Below are positions 47,444 through 59,696 of a DNA stretch of 64,000 nucleotides, in pieces. The translations under genes and the position numbers were made by a program. Source of the stretch: Platerodrilus igneus (lineage: Eukaryota; Arthropoda; Insecta; Coleoptera; Lycidae); contig JARFIW010001670.1 of assembly GCA_036346225.1 (NCBI GenBank), forward strand, positions 6,696,001 to 6,760,000. The letters are read 5' to 3'. The first letter of the stretch is position 1. Each line of letters starts with the position of its first letter. The notes under the pieces were generated by a model, which saw only the letters and a list, made by a program, of their open reading frames with translations, searched no databases and had not been told where the DNA came from.

Positions 47444-48332
47444 TCTGAATCGCGGTGAAATAGAGCATATAATTAGAAAACAATACAAGGGGAACCGAGC
47501 CGTATATAGGCTGTTGTGGGAATATCGGGGATCTGTGTAGGCTAGCTCAGAACATAAATAAGTGGAAGTATTTCAAGACGGAAATTCTAATGACGAAAAA
47601 ATAAGTGCACGTAAATCTGATGATTAATATAAACAACTACTTGGTTGTGAAATATTTTCAACTAATGTTGATTGTGCGAAGTGATATATTGGAAAAACTA
47701 TTAATTCGACAAATGTTCAAGTGCTGGGGAACCTGTCAGTCACAGGCTGTTTACCCCCCTTCACATAACACTGAATATCGGGGAGATAGGGTATATAACT
47801 GTAAAACAATAGAAGGTGACCGAACTGCATCTAACAAGAAAGAACAGCGGATATGTTCAAAGACAACAAACATAGAGACCAGAAGGAAATTCTCCAAACT
47901 ATAAGTGTGGAGCACTGCACATTACGTCTATGAAATAGGGGCAGTAAAAAAAGCAGACAGAAAGAGATAGAACCTTCTGGAATGTTTTGTTTCAGATGTA
48001 TAAGGATGATAGCATGAACCGACAAGGTTAATAACAAATAGGTTATAGAAATAGTAGAGGAATAAAGATATCTGCGGAAAACAAAAAAAATTGGAGAAAT
48101 AGAATGGCAGCATACGTTCTAAGACATTTTTGGGGAATAGTACGAGATATATTACAACCAGAGATAGGAAAAATGAAGTAAAGGTAGCCCGAGATCAGAC
48201 TTTTGCATGCAGATAGTGATAGATGCAGACTGTGCTAATTTCAGGTAAATGTGTAGGTTAGTTTGGAATAGGAAACAATCAGGGTACGCGTCTAACCAGT
48301 TCCAGGACTGATGACCTTATGATGATGTTTTC

Positions 48333-51300
48333 GTGTTTTGTTTTTTAACACAATTTGTTTTTACCATTGATAATGGCGAAATAGCGAGCTAAAGGTTGTT
48401 CAACCACAAGGATTTACAAAAAAGGGCATTTTGTAGGCTGGAATCAAACCGCGGCGTTTTGCACAATTCTGATGTCAACACTTGTACTTACTATTTGAGC
48501 CGCGCAGCTATCTACTAATAATAATTTTCGGTGCAAACTTATCATTTGCAGAGTATGGACGTTATCGAATAGACTTAATTTAGTGCGCTGTTGCACACTA
48601 TTGCAATGTAAAAACACAGCACTCCGCGAATAAGTAGTCAAACATATTCGAAGCAAAAGTGTTGACCATCGTGCAATATTATCTATAATGTCAGTAATGC
48701 GAATTGCTTTTAGAGTTGCTACAAAATAAAATGGTTTGCTTCTGTTTATTTTAAACGGTAAAATTAATTTTACATGAATAATTTTACTGCACTCTTATCA
48801 GTTATGCAAAGTGTTGAAATATTAATTAGGCGATACCATAGGAAGTTTGTAAGCAAACTCATCCAGGTTTAAATTGCTGTACTTTATGTATTTGAAAGTA
48901 TGAAAATTGTCGAAAAGTAAAGTATAATTTACATGCAATCCGGCTTAAAGAACCATAATATTTCCTTAGCATCTCTGACTGGAAGGTCTAAACTGCACAA
49001 ATACACTTGCGCAATGGTGTTATTGTTTTGTTCTTACGTTTTTTTTATTATTGAACAGTGTTTAATAACATCTTCTTATACGGATACCCCACAACATAAA
49101 GTTTTAAGAGGGAAAACGTATGATAAGAAATGGGTAAATTATTGATATATTTGATCCACTTACGAACTTTGAGGCGTATATCATTTATATAGCACCAACG
49201 ACTAGTTAATACGCTCGAAGATATAGTCTTTTAGACGTGCTTCAGATAGTATATTTATTTACCCAAGCAAATCTAGTTAAAGCATTCACTGTTGTCAGAG
49301 ATAGAATAATCTTAGATGGTTACGCGCGGTTTGTTAAATTACAGCTGTCTTAAGCGACGTTTAAATAAAGCGCAGAAGCATGATGGAGGATACAGAAATT
49401 CTAACATCAAGTTATTTCAAATAACCAGTTATCATAAAAAATTTTTTCATTTTAATGGTATAACTAAAAAGCCGTTTATTTTTAACTGTTTGAAAAATAA
49501 GCTGTATTCTAATTTAAAATATCTGGATCAGAAAGAACCCTTTTGTTACCAAATATTCTTTCAGTTGTATTTTGATTTCCTGTTAATATTATAAATCTTT
49601 TTTAATTTTACTACATTGCATTATATTCTCACCTGGATAATATGATACCAAACTACTATTTTCCGTTGCATTCTTGTTACATGTTTTGAACAGCGCTATT
49701 TAAACTATACGACGATAGGAATGCACGGGACAATCTTAGATAACCCACAAGAATTCTCAACAGAGGGTTTCTCATCCGTGTTAATTCTCTATTTCACACT
49801 TGAAACACAGTTTAAGCGTCATAGATATGTTGAATATTCTGGTACTCATCCAGTCACCTAGGGCTCTTCCGGTGCTACAAGTTCAGGTCATTGTAAACTA
49901 CAATAGCATTAGAGTATACACAGCAAATTGGATGACTTCTTGTAATAGGACAGTATTATATCGATCCAATACGAGTGGCAATAGAAATTAATGGGGTTAC
50001 GTTATATCTCTTCTGGAAGAAGAGCGTATTTACGCTCATTTACCTAAGCAGTAATAGCCGAAAAAGAAATCGAAAGAATTCATTATTTGAAGAAATCCGA
50101 GTGGTGTTAATCAAAGGATTTTAATGTGCATTGCATTTACCTTAAAGAGAATGAAAAACGACGTCGTCTGTAATGACTAACTGCTTCTTAATGGATTCTG
50201 TTTGAAAAAGTTCTAATAACATTTTGGGTTAACTAAGAATTTGAAAAAGGTGGTTGATAGTTGAAAAATCTTTTAGAAGTTTTCCGTTTATGTGTTGGAG
50301 AAAATGTAAGAAATCAATTTATGATTCGAATTTCGTTTTGTGACACTAATTCTTATCAAAACTGTCATACCGAAACAGTGTACGTTAGAACATCCAAACA
50401 TCGAGGTATAATCCCATATAAGTGGCTTATTACGTCATTTAGCGTTCACTAACCTTAAAGAAATGTGTGTGGCGTCCATAATAAATTAATTAATTTGTAA
50501 AGTAGCTCTAGTCGAATAACTTCACAACCACAAATATGCATTAAAAAATTGTGGTGTTGATATATACGGCATGAGTGGAAGTTTATATAAGGTATATTTT
50601 CAGCACATTCGCTTTTACGGCGAAGTACTATATTACTAGGGAACGTGTTTCTTTTATCAATCAATACAACAACGTACGTGATAAAAATACCAAAACATTG
50701 CTTTATCCCAGGGACTTTCCTTGTACCTCGTCAATAAGTAGGCACAACTCTTGTTAGGGTCGTTGATTAACTTTCTCTGCTTCTGGATTTTAAGGGGTAC
50801 AATAAACGCGTTTAAACGATTGTGGAAATTGCGAAGGAATCTTATAGACATTAAAAATTGGGCATTGTTGATATTGGTATAAGGGAAAGTTGACTTTCGG
50901 CGTTGAAAATTGGAAAAAATACATTTTCTTTGTTTAATTTACATAATTTAACAATGTGCCGTATTTTAATTTATAACACAAAACATCAGCGCTGTTTGGT
51001 AACCTGAGGGGGCCTAATAAAGGCCTTTGTAGTGCAGTTAAAGTAAACTTGAACATCTAAATTGAAATTTTTTGCAAAGCTTGTGTATTTGTAAATAGCA
51101 AGAAATATCTGTATGGGACCTAGAGGCTTATTTTATTTTGTACAGAAAATTCATTTATTTTTCATTCGTCGTTTTGATTTACGTTTCTAACCACGCTCAC
51201 CTATTGGTTTTTACAGATAGAAGAACATGATGTGACTACAAAATAAAATAATGCTTTCCTGAGCCTTGGGCATGAAATATCTACAATATATGAAAAACTT

Positions 51301-52010
51301 TTCCTTTTTTCATTGGGGTTAGAGTAAATGGGTTTGTATATCTAACAAAAAACAATAAGGTGCTATCTATGGTGTAAGGGCAAATATTAGGGATTGATGT
51401 TGTATTTATAAGGAAAATAATAACAAGTTTGCCGAATTTAGTAGTCCTGTATAACAATATGTAAGCATAAATAAAGAAGCACTTTCGACTAGACGTGATT
51501 CATTATTTGCATGGAACCGTGGCACGATGATACGTACCTCTTATGACTAAGTCACTTGGGGCTACTTTTGAGTAGCTGACCCTGGGTTATTGGTACACAC
51601 CTGAATATGTATTCAACGTAATCGTACCCATTGACGCAGTTAATGTAATGCCTTAAATCCCTTTATTCTTTTTCTTTTTAAATTAAAACGAAATACGGAA
51701 TTCCGTCTTCTGCTTAATTTAAGAAGAACAAGCCATTTGGGCGCACGCGCCCGACGCATTCCACCTTTCAAAATAATTGCTTTCGAGATTGCTTTCTGTG
51801 GTCAACGCAACGCCAAACGCTTTTAAAGTACATTGTGTTAATTTGTCTGGAACCGCACTTTTTGGACCGCTCCATAGAGCGCGACGGACTAGACCATCCC
51901 ATTGAACAAAGACTGGTCTAACTAAATCAGACTTGTAGGGAACAATCGAATTTTAAATGAATATAAATGTGCTTGATGATTATCTTACAGATATATAAGT
52001 ACGATCAATC
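48333..52010. other. About 3.7 kb of AT-rich DNA, no feature recognised
   Basis: ORFs up to 92 codons (49316-49594) have no recognisable motif. No RNA gene or clear repeat was seen. Confidence 0.45.
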
Positions 52011-52023
52011 GGGGCTAATATGA
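52011..52023 (+). repeat. Possible left terminus of the pogo-like element
   Basis: GGGGCTAATATGA here is the inverse of 55107-55119 (TCATATTAGCCCC). The two bracket the transposase relic and the LINE-B copy 4. The match is only 13 bases and no TA duplication is evident. Confidence 0.3.
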
Positions 52024-52447
52024 TACGAAAATACACACATCATAAGTCCTATGTCATTTTTAGCAAACATTTGAAAAATTCTTGATTGTATTGCTTTTAA
52101 TACTAAAGACACATATGGGGTTAAAAAGAACACTTAAGGTGAACCACTAATTAGTAAAAAATCAAAACTGTGTATCATATTGCCCCGGATCATGGTTCTA
52201 ACACGGTACTCGAGTGAAACTAAAGTAAATACAACCCTTCTATCTCATTGGTTTAAGACCTTAGGGGCTTGGGCAATGTTGATACACTTCAGGGTCTAGT
52301 GTCTTACCAGTATTTTTTCAATATCTTATTTCTTACTACGGCTGAGTTATGAGAGTTTCTTTCCTATTGTTCAACAAGAAGGCTTTAAAATATAAAGAAA
52401 TAAAACATTTTTAAATTGGTTTTAATAAAATAAATTGTTAATAAAAA

Positions 52448-52903
52448 CTGCATCTATGTTCGAAGACAACAAACATTGAAACAAGGAGAAAATTGTTGAA
52501 AGCATATGTGTGGAGCACAGCACAGTACATCTATGAAATAGGGGCAGTAGGAGATGCAGACAGAAAAACTGTAGAAGCCTATTGCAATGCTGTGCTTCAA
52601 ATTATGAGGATGATAGCATGGTCAAACAAAGTTAGTGACAAAGAGATTATAGAAATAGTAGGCGAATAATGATATTTGTGGAAATAAAAAAAAAGGAATA
52701 ATAGAAGGGAATTTTTGGGGAATAGTGCGGGATATATAACAAGCAGAGATAGGAAAAAATATAAGAAAAATAAGAAAAAATATTGCACACAGATAGTGAA
52801 AGATGCAGACTGGGCAAATTTCAGGGAAATTTGTAGGTTAGCACAGAATAAGAAACAATGAAGGTACGCGTCTGACCAGTTCCAGGACTGAAGATAATGA
52901 TGA
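52448..52903 (+). mobile_element. LINE-B copy 4, second 3' module only
   Basis: It starts in the linker (CTGCATCTATGTTCGAAG) and covers only the second ORF end and the GAT-type tail. TGTTAAT flanks both ends (52436-52442 and 52904-52910) within longer, imperfectly matching A-rich sequence, consistent with a 7-12 bp target-site duplication. It is a strongly 5'-truncated insertion. Confidence 0.75.
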
Positions 52904-53043
52904 TGTTAATTAAAAAATCGATCATACCAAATAAAGATATATAAAAATGCCTACTTAAAAAATCGACTGAATATTGAAATTATCAAAAGTTTTGTTAAAA
53001 ATCAACTCTTCTCTTCGTCCAAGTTCAGGTTCCTCTAACTGTT

Positions 53044-54856
53044 TCTAAATCTTTTCTTTTAACAAGTGAAGAAAAGTTGTATTATTTCCACATTTATCTT
53101 TCAGCCTTGTCAATTTCACCAGCGGTTCATCTTCTTCAATATTCGTGATTTGGCCAACGTAGTGCAAAATCTTCTTCATACGAAATTCAACTACAACCCA
53201 ATCATTAATCTTAGGTCTGACTGTCCTTTCCTCTCAATTACTCTTAACATAGCTTGTACGTCATTATCACTATCCTCATGTGATATGTAAATGTCATCGT
53301 TCACTTCTGATCTACTGTCTAATGAGATCACTTTTGGTTTCTTTGGTAACTTTCATGTTTTTTTCTGTTTTTCTTTGATGTGCATTTTCTTTGTTGTTTT
53401 GTGTTTTACAGATTTTAATGGCTTTCCCTTTCTCTTTCTTTTTGGTTTTTTTTCATTTTCCTGCTTCTTTTTCTTTTTAGTTTCATTCCATTCTTCACTA
53501 GTAATAGGCGATGCTTGTGGGTCTAACCGTTCCCTACTTTTTGGAGCTGTTGCTTTTTAAATTTTTTCCATAAGTAGAAACTTAAATGACCGTCGTGATG
53601 TTGACGAAGGGGAATTCATCGATGAAGTTGGAGCGGTTGCGTTGGTTTTGGTTCTGAAGCCTTGTATAGCGGTGAAAAATTAAAAGAAGCGCATCTTAAA
53701 CTAGAGGGTATTGCTAGTGATTCATAATATTGAGCAGAATCCTTGAATACTTTTGCTTATACTTGACAGGAACGTGGAAGAAGAAATCTATTTGATTCAA
53801 TGACTGCTGCTCTTTTCTGCTCAGCTAAATATTTCGATAGTTTGTCAATATTAAAACGAAAAACAGGATACTTGTTTCGATCGAAGTGATCCATTTCAGA
53901 AGTCAGGCTGTCATACCATGTACTGCAAAGCATCTATACAAATTTTTTTTTTGTCATCTTTCTTTGATTACTTCTAAACCAGTGAAGATTGTCCGCATCT
54001 CACTTATACTTCGGGGTCTTGAAACCGTGTCCAGAGGCTGCAACAAATCTGTTGTGTGAGCAGGTAGCTTAATTATCTCAATTTTGTTGTTTCGAGAATA
54101 GATAACTGTTTCAACATCTAGATGTGTTATATTACCGCACAATATTAAGATTGGCCGATCTTTTACCTCTCGACAAAACTTTTGCGAAGTACGAATGAAA
54201 TATAATATGTTATCCATTCTTTTTCACTATACGCGAAAATGTACGCGGTAGATCCCTTTCCTACCTTTCTAGGTTGACCGCAAATTAGCGCCTTGAAACG
54301 CTATCAACGGAAACACCATTCTCGCAGCAGCATTACAATTTGTCAAAACTGTCGTATTTGCTCTACCAGTTCCGTCTTCAACCCGGTGAGCTGTTTGTCC
54401 GATACCAGATAGTAGCTTAACCCGAGAAGGGGCTCATATTAAAATGACGTTTCATCAACGTTGTGTATGTGATTGGTTTATCCTGAAACTCTGGTTATTT
54501 TATTTTTTCTTAGAAAGTCGTAAAAGTTATAAAATATAAAAGGGTAAGATGTTTTTAAACGACGATCTCTTCGTAGGGGCTTAATGTTTTTCCTGTCCCG
54601 AGTATATTATTTTCAAAAGGTAGTCTTCAACTACATCGAATACCTCTTCTTTACTTAAAGCAAAGCCATTTTACCATTTTATCGGGATAGCTAACTTGTG
54701 TCCTAGAGAATTTATAGAGGCTTCTTCATGGTGTTCTACACTGCGTTGTTTTCTGACGAATCTGCAAAAACTTTCTCGATATGAAGCTCTATGTAGCTTC
54801 ATTAAATAAAGTCTGCGGATAAGATTTTCTCGTTCCTTTACTTTTGTATTCACGCA
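53044..54856 (-). pseudogene. pogo/Tigger-like transposase relic
   Basis: From about 54856 on the minus strand: a possible N-terminal DNA-binding remnant (KERENLIRRLY), then LSKEEVFDVVEDYLLK near 54650. The DDE_1 domain has IHNVDETSF (about 54450) with the first Asp, and NTTVLTNCNAAARMVFPLIAF (about 54310-54370). Next come RPILILCGNITHLD (about 54110-54150), where the usual second Asp reads Cys, and LPAHTTDLLQPLDTVSRP. A Lys/Glu-rich hinge (about 53400-53530) leads to EDSDNDVQAMLRVIE and a C-terminal domain, WVVVEFRMKKILHYVGQITN (about 53140-53200), ending at a stop near 53044. Several frameshifts and stops. It never worked in this form. Confidence 0.72.
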
Positions 54857-55427
54857 CTATTTTTAAAATTTTTCAAACGTACCATTAATTCTACACTTGT
54901 TATTTTTGGTGCAGGTTAGGTAACTTAGCTGTTTTGCACTGTCTGCAACATAAATACATTGAATTTGTGACAATGTGTTTCTTTGCTTTTTCAAACTGTG
55001 GCAACATAATACTTGTGTTTTAAAACAACAGATAACCAGAGGTGAAATTAATACTTTTTAGTAGGTATGGTGGGCCAATCTTAGAGTATCAAACTACCCG
55101 TCAATCTCATATTAGCCCCACAAACATGAACAAGTAAATGTCATAACAGAGTTGATATTTTGTAGATTTTTCTGCGTAAAAAGATTAATTTTTCCTGAAC
55201 GGGGACCTCGCATTGAAAATTCATACCTCAACAAATGACAAAGTCACATCAAAACTAATGCTTTTAGGATACTTATAGTAATAAGGCGGCTACCCATCAC
55301 GGGCCCCTCTAATTCAAACTCTTCGGTGGATGGCTTGTATAACGTCTATGCTGTATGATAACATATCTTAAAAGCTTATGGTATGGTTTGCGGTTAAAGG
55401 TTTACAAACTCGCAGATAGAGGTGTTT

Positions 55428-55590
55428 TATTATAAGCAGTGTCAATGGCACCGACCTACTCTTCAAATAATGTTTGTTTGTTTCGCATTAGTAAACTGTG
55501 TTTTTGAGTTTTTGTACAAGCAATGGGTGTTCTACTTTACAGGTAGCGTGAATTTGTAAACTTTTATACGTATCAAGTTCGATTTTAGTT
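55428..55590 (+). repeat. Single arm of the MITE-like repeat family at 37.5 kb
   Basis: ATAAGCAGTGTCAATGGCAC, TCTTCAAATAATG, CATTAGTAAACTG, ACAAGCAATGG and GTTCTACTTTACAGGTAGCG match the arms at 37555-37975 in order. Confidence 0.55.
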
Positions 55591-55599
55591 TCTAAGAAA

Positions 55600-56629
55600 T
55601 AATTTTCTTCGCGTAAATACCAATCTGTGGCCCATTCTTACACATCATCTGTGGATCATTCTGTGTTATAGAATGCATAGCTAATAATGAGATTTAGCAT
55701 TTCAGTTACATTTTCATTAGTCAAATTTTAATATCAAGATCGCCAGGGATCTGCTCTCTCTATATATTATTCTGAACACATACTTATCAGATGAAGAAAC
55801 ACTACATTCTGATTCTGGTATTGGTAGCACCACGTATCGTCTTAGAGGCAAAACAAACCTTCGTTCACTATCATCATCACTGTCACTATAAACTTCCTTA
55901 TCTGACCATATATCCATGACCATTTTAGAGACAAATTCGTCTTTTTATTTTTCCATAATATTTCACCTATTAAATTTCTTTTTAAGCAACGAGGTTTGCT
56001 ATTGATGAACAAGTAAATAATGAATGCTGTAGCTTTACGTAAAACTTTAAATAGCAATAAATATGTTAGTGTGGTGTTAGGGTTGTCTGGGGTCACCTTG
56101 TTAATGATTCGTTGTAACAAAGACAACACTTATTTACAAATTAAAATATTTATGTGAACTTTTTATACATTAACATTAAAGACATGCCACGCACAAAGGA
56201 ACTATCTACAAATGTTTTTCTATGCATAATTAAATTACAAAACTCCTTAACAAAAAAACTGAGAGTAATGAACATTTTAGTTTGTAAAGTTGCGAACCAG
56301 CTTTTATGTTGAATAATGGGATGTAGGTTTCACGACGAAGACCCGGGTCTTGTGTCGCGCAGGTGAAGATGTCCATGGCAAGTAAATAAGTGGTCCAGGT
56401 GCGGCACCTGGTAGCGGTGATTACAGTCGGATTTCTATAGCTTTGGTACCTAGCGACTGGTTGGCGACTTCCTTGGTTGGTAGAAATTGAAACAGGTTGA
56501 TGGCGGAATGTTCCCAATCTTTGCGTGATCGTTAGCACCACATGCTCTAGGAGGTAGTTCTGATGTGATAGTGTCGGAATGGATGATCGAGGATAGGTCC
56601 AAGTTATAGCGGAATCCTGTCTGAGAGTT
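55600..56629. other. Insertion site region of the LTR element, no gene recognised
   Basis: A minus-strand frame (55923-55717) reads YSDSDDDSERRF and later PIPESECSVSSS, reminiscent of the acidic N-terminus of piggyBac-type transposases, but nothing downstream supports that. The segment at 56300-56629 is richer in GC than its neighbours and carries a minus-strand frame of 135 codons that ends inside the LTR. Confidence 0.3.
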
Positions 56630-58471
56630 TGTAGCAATTTTATTTTCCACCTAATATATATATATCTGTATAATCAATCTTTTTATTAAATATTAAATAA
56701 TATAATACATTATAATGTTATCCAATCCACTTAATTTAATAACATCTATTGTCCAATAAAGAACTAGTATTTAGTTCATGTTAAAAGTTAAATTCTACGG
56801 TGACAATATAAAAGCTTTTGTGTAGTATCCTTCTTAGAGCCCCCTCTACTCAATAACTGCAAGGTAAATAGTTACTGGGTAGCAACAGGCACGGCCGGCA
56901 CTTCTAACATAGCTGTGGTTCAAGCAGGTCGATAATTGTTCTTAGGAGCGATGTCCGTGATTGATTTTTGCTGTTGGATGCATTCACGGTGGAAGATTGC
57001 TCGTGTAAGCTATCTTCATAAATTGTTTTGGATGGTCCATTTGTTTGTTGAAACCAGTCGTGAAGAACGATGAAGTTTTTGTTAAAAGACCATTAGGAAC
57101 AGTAAGTGAATTTGTTTCTATAATAATATTAATTGAAATTTTCAGTGTAACTTTGGGAATAATTTATTTTTAAAATATATTGCAACGTAAATTATAAATA
57201 AGCACTTTTCTGAATGGTATTCATGCGAAATTAAATGAAAACAATTCTATCCTTGTATAATATGGAATCACATAGATAAATTTATTCAAGTTAATTACAA
57301 ACAACATTAGTTTTCTCGTGGTGAGAATTACTCATGGAACATCTGTAAATTGAAACGCAGATAATGGAAGCCAAGTGACGTGTTTTCAGTATGCAGCGCA
57401 GCTGTTTGTTTGGAATGGAATTTTCCGTTGTCAATACATATGTCAGCTTTCAAGCAAGTATTTTGGTGCAATATGGAGTTCTGGTATGTACAAAAATTAT
57501 GTTCGTATGTTGTTTGAACTGTCGACGTAGTAACGAGATAAATTTTACTTCAACCGACTTGTGTTAACTTTGAACAGGTCAAGGACAGACCTCGATTATA
57601 TTTTTCGTAGTCATACGATATGAATCTGTAATTTGTTCCTACAAATTCTTTTATTAACTCAATGAAACATCAGAAGATGTCACTACTAATTAAATAAAGT
57701 AAATTCTTACAACTTTAATTTTTAGAAATTAAATCTTTACATTTGATATTTTATGAACAAGTTATCTGTAATTATTTACTGTGAAATTAAGGTAAATTTA
57801 CCATAATTAACTTTCTATAAATAAGCAATTTTATGCTTTGTCAATTTGTTACATAAACCTCATTACATAGTAATTGGTACGGATATATTCAGTACCATTG
57901 TAATTAACTCTTCCTAATTTAAATTAACTTATAAAGGAAGACATATTTTTTGTAGAAAATTACATTATTGAATACCAGTTGAATAGATTCTTATTTTCGG
58001 ACTAAAGACTATTTTTATTTAAGAGGAATGAAAGTCGATTCGGATTGTATTTAATTATTTTTGAGTTTGAATGCACAAACAGTGCTTTTCTTTGTTTAAT
58101 CTGTTCACAGGTGCAGTGCAGGATTGCTAAGGTCAAGGTCGAGCCATAAGGTAAGAAACTTCAAAGATTAGGTGGTCTTTGAAATTATATAGCGGTTATA
58201 GGAGAAAGGTTTCCGCATTAGCCTTGTACAAGGGACTTGTATTAGGTCTTCTCAGTATAAAAAAATACGGTGGCGCCTTATTTTTATTATTAGTGGTTGC
58301 AATTACACCCCGACCCACAGCTCATTCTCTACCCAGAGCATATAGTTCGACTAGCCGCTTTGCCTTTGAGATTTTCTCAACTTAGAGCCACCTCCCAACT
58401 TAATTTGCCGTGGGCTCCATTTTTAATTATCGGAAATTCTCGTTAAACTAAATAGGAATAAAAAGGCAACA
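56630..58471 (+). repeat. 5' LTR of Gypsy-type element, 1,842 bp
   Basis: It starts TGTAGCAATTTTATTTTCC and ends GGCAACA; the inverted copy ends GGCTACA, so the LTR ends are TGTAGC/GCTACA. It matches 61885-63686 in inverse orientation over its whole length with few differences. A TATA-like run lies near 58256, and AATAAAAA near 58456. The primer-binding site follows two bases later. The 60-70-codon ORFs inside are not genes. Confidence 0.9.
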
Positions 58472-58473
58472 AA

Positions 58474-58491
58474 TAGCGCCCAGCGTGTAGG
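58474..58491 (+). promoter_or_regulatory. Primer-binding site, tRNA-Lys type (diverged)
   Basis: TAGCGCCCAGCGTGTAGG lies two bases after the LTR and matches the known tRNA-Lys primer-binding sequence TGGCGCCCAACGTGGGGC at 13 of 18 positions. It fixes the left LTR as the 5' LTR. Confidence 0.75.
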
Positions 58492-58658
58492 CCTCGATTG
58501 CTGTACCAATTGTATAAGCACATAAAGTATAGGCTTCGATTGACTTTGGTTGTTTACACTTGTGATTCGTAAATCATTTACCCTCAGATTGGTTTAGTCT
58601 ATTGATGTTATTATTTAATTGAGTTTAATTTGTAATTAGTTAGTTAGTCTATCCCCTG

Positions 58659-58909
58659 ATGGCTGAGACGTATCAAGTAGTTTATTTGCATAAAGATGAG
58701 TTGGATTATGAATTGAAAATTCGTGAAGTGTTAGCAGCAGACCGATGCAGGATAAAAGGAAAATGTTAGGCCGATTATTAGCCAAAGAAACAACATTACC
58801 TGATTTTATTTGTCAATTAGCTCTAACGGAAATTGATAGTATGTCAACATTAATAAAGTTGTGTAAGAAATTAGAAGAAACTTTCTTACATGGTAAAATT
58901 GTTCGATAG
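58659..58909 (+). pseudogene. Gag-like N-terminus, frameshifted
   Basis: From the ATG at 58659 the frame begins MAETYQVVYL and continues with KDELDYELKIR to a stop at 58767. The next frame continues MLGRLLAKETTLPDFICQLA to a stop at 58907. A start with (L)xKDELxYELxIRG is common at the head of Gypsy-type gag ORFs in insects. The rest of gag, and protease, RT and RNase H, are missing between here and the integrase. Confidence 0.55.
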
Positions 58910-59696
58910 GAATATTATTGTTCTTTTAGTCGCAGCTTGTAGTATTTCAGTGAATAATAATTCACAGTGTAGTTGATAATAGTGATTTGTATTTAGGTTT
59001 TTCTTCCATTTGTATTAGCTACAATAGTTGTTTGATAAATTTTTATAGTAGAGATGATAGATGTTTATAATTTGGTACACTGGTTTTACTGTCGGTAAAC
59101 CGTTTCAAGATTGCTCTTGTGCATAGGCACGTTTTGTTTTGATATAATTTATTTTGATAGCAATTTTGATTTATTTATATCCGCATTGCAACGCAGTATG
59201 TTAATTGGTTGTAAGTCTAAGTGAAACTTGTCGTCGTGGTTGGTCGGATTAGCAGTATGTCAGTCTAGACGAGACTTAGGAAAAGTCGGTCGCTCAGCAT
59301 TACATTAGTCTAAACGAGACTCGAGGTAAGTTGTCACTCTAGCAATTTTGGCATCACTATTTTTGAGATTGGTGATGAGGTTATAATTTTTTGTTTATAA
59401 GTCTAGGTGAGACTCACAGAGGAGTTTGTCACCCTAGCAAGTTTATGCGTTGTGAAGTACTTTTGTCTATCTTGACAGTTTGATTATGAGTAGTGTAAGA
59501 GTGTACTAGAACATTGATTTATTGTTATCCTAGATGGAAGGTTGAGAGTAATCTAAATTATAAATTTATTATGTTTAAAATTGTCATTGTCTGCGAATTT
59601 AAAAGAGAAGGTGTTCTTAAAGTTTGAAGTTCATTGGTTTAATGTTTGAAGTCATGTTGATAATTTAGTTGAGATCAAGTTAGATAATGTGGATCC
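58910..59696 (+). other. Non-coding interior of the LTR element
   Basis: No protease, RT or RNase H motif was found. Only the short periodic repeat at 59211-59445 stands out. The polymerase part has been deleted or replaced. Confidence 0.6.
59211..59445. repeat. 46-bp periodic repeat built on AGTCT-N5-A(G/A)ACT palindromes
   Basis: AGTCTAAGTGAAACT (59214), AGTCTAGACGAGACT (59262), AGTCTAAACGAGACT (59307) and AGTCTAGGTGAGACT (59400) are spaced 48, 45 and 93 (two units). Each motif is a small inverted repeat. Linking sequence such as GTTTGTCACCCTAGCAA is also partly shared. Confidence 0.8.

Larger units (their letters stand above)
43902..48324 (+). mobile_element. LINE-B copy 3, near full length, TSD-bracketed, with nested SINE
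   Basis: An 8-bp duplication, ATGTTTTC, lies at 43894-43901 and 48325-48332. The order is: 5' UTR (43902 to about 44300), endonuclease, linker, RT, C-terminal domain, 3'-UTR block a (about 46930-47135), SINE-1 (47136-47429), short ORF-end piece and UTR block b (about 47444-47780), linker, second ORF end (about 47850-48300) and an ATGATG tail. The start CTATTCCGAACGGACCTG aligns base for base with the start of the inverted copy at 14576. The family belongs with the endonuclease/RT LINEs common in arthropods. I cannot settle the clade (RTE-like or related). Confidence 0.9.

Noticed and set aside
47142..47540. 132-codon plus-strand ORF
   Set aside because: It runs antisense through the SINE and into LINE-B UTR sequence; no protein motif.
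53291..53560. Phe-rich 89-codon plus-strand ORF resembling a membrane protein
   Set aside because: It is the antisense of the Lys-rich hinge of the pogo-like relic.
55717..55923. piggyBac transposase N-terminus
   Set aside because: Only a short acidic/Ser-rich stretch; no DDE domain or TTAA-bounded ends were found.
58179..58385. 68-codon ORF and its inverted counterpart
   Set aside because: Both lie wholly inside LTR sequence.
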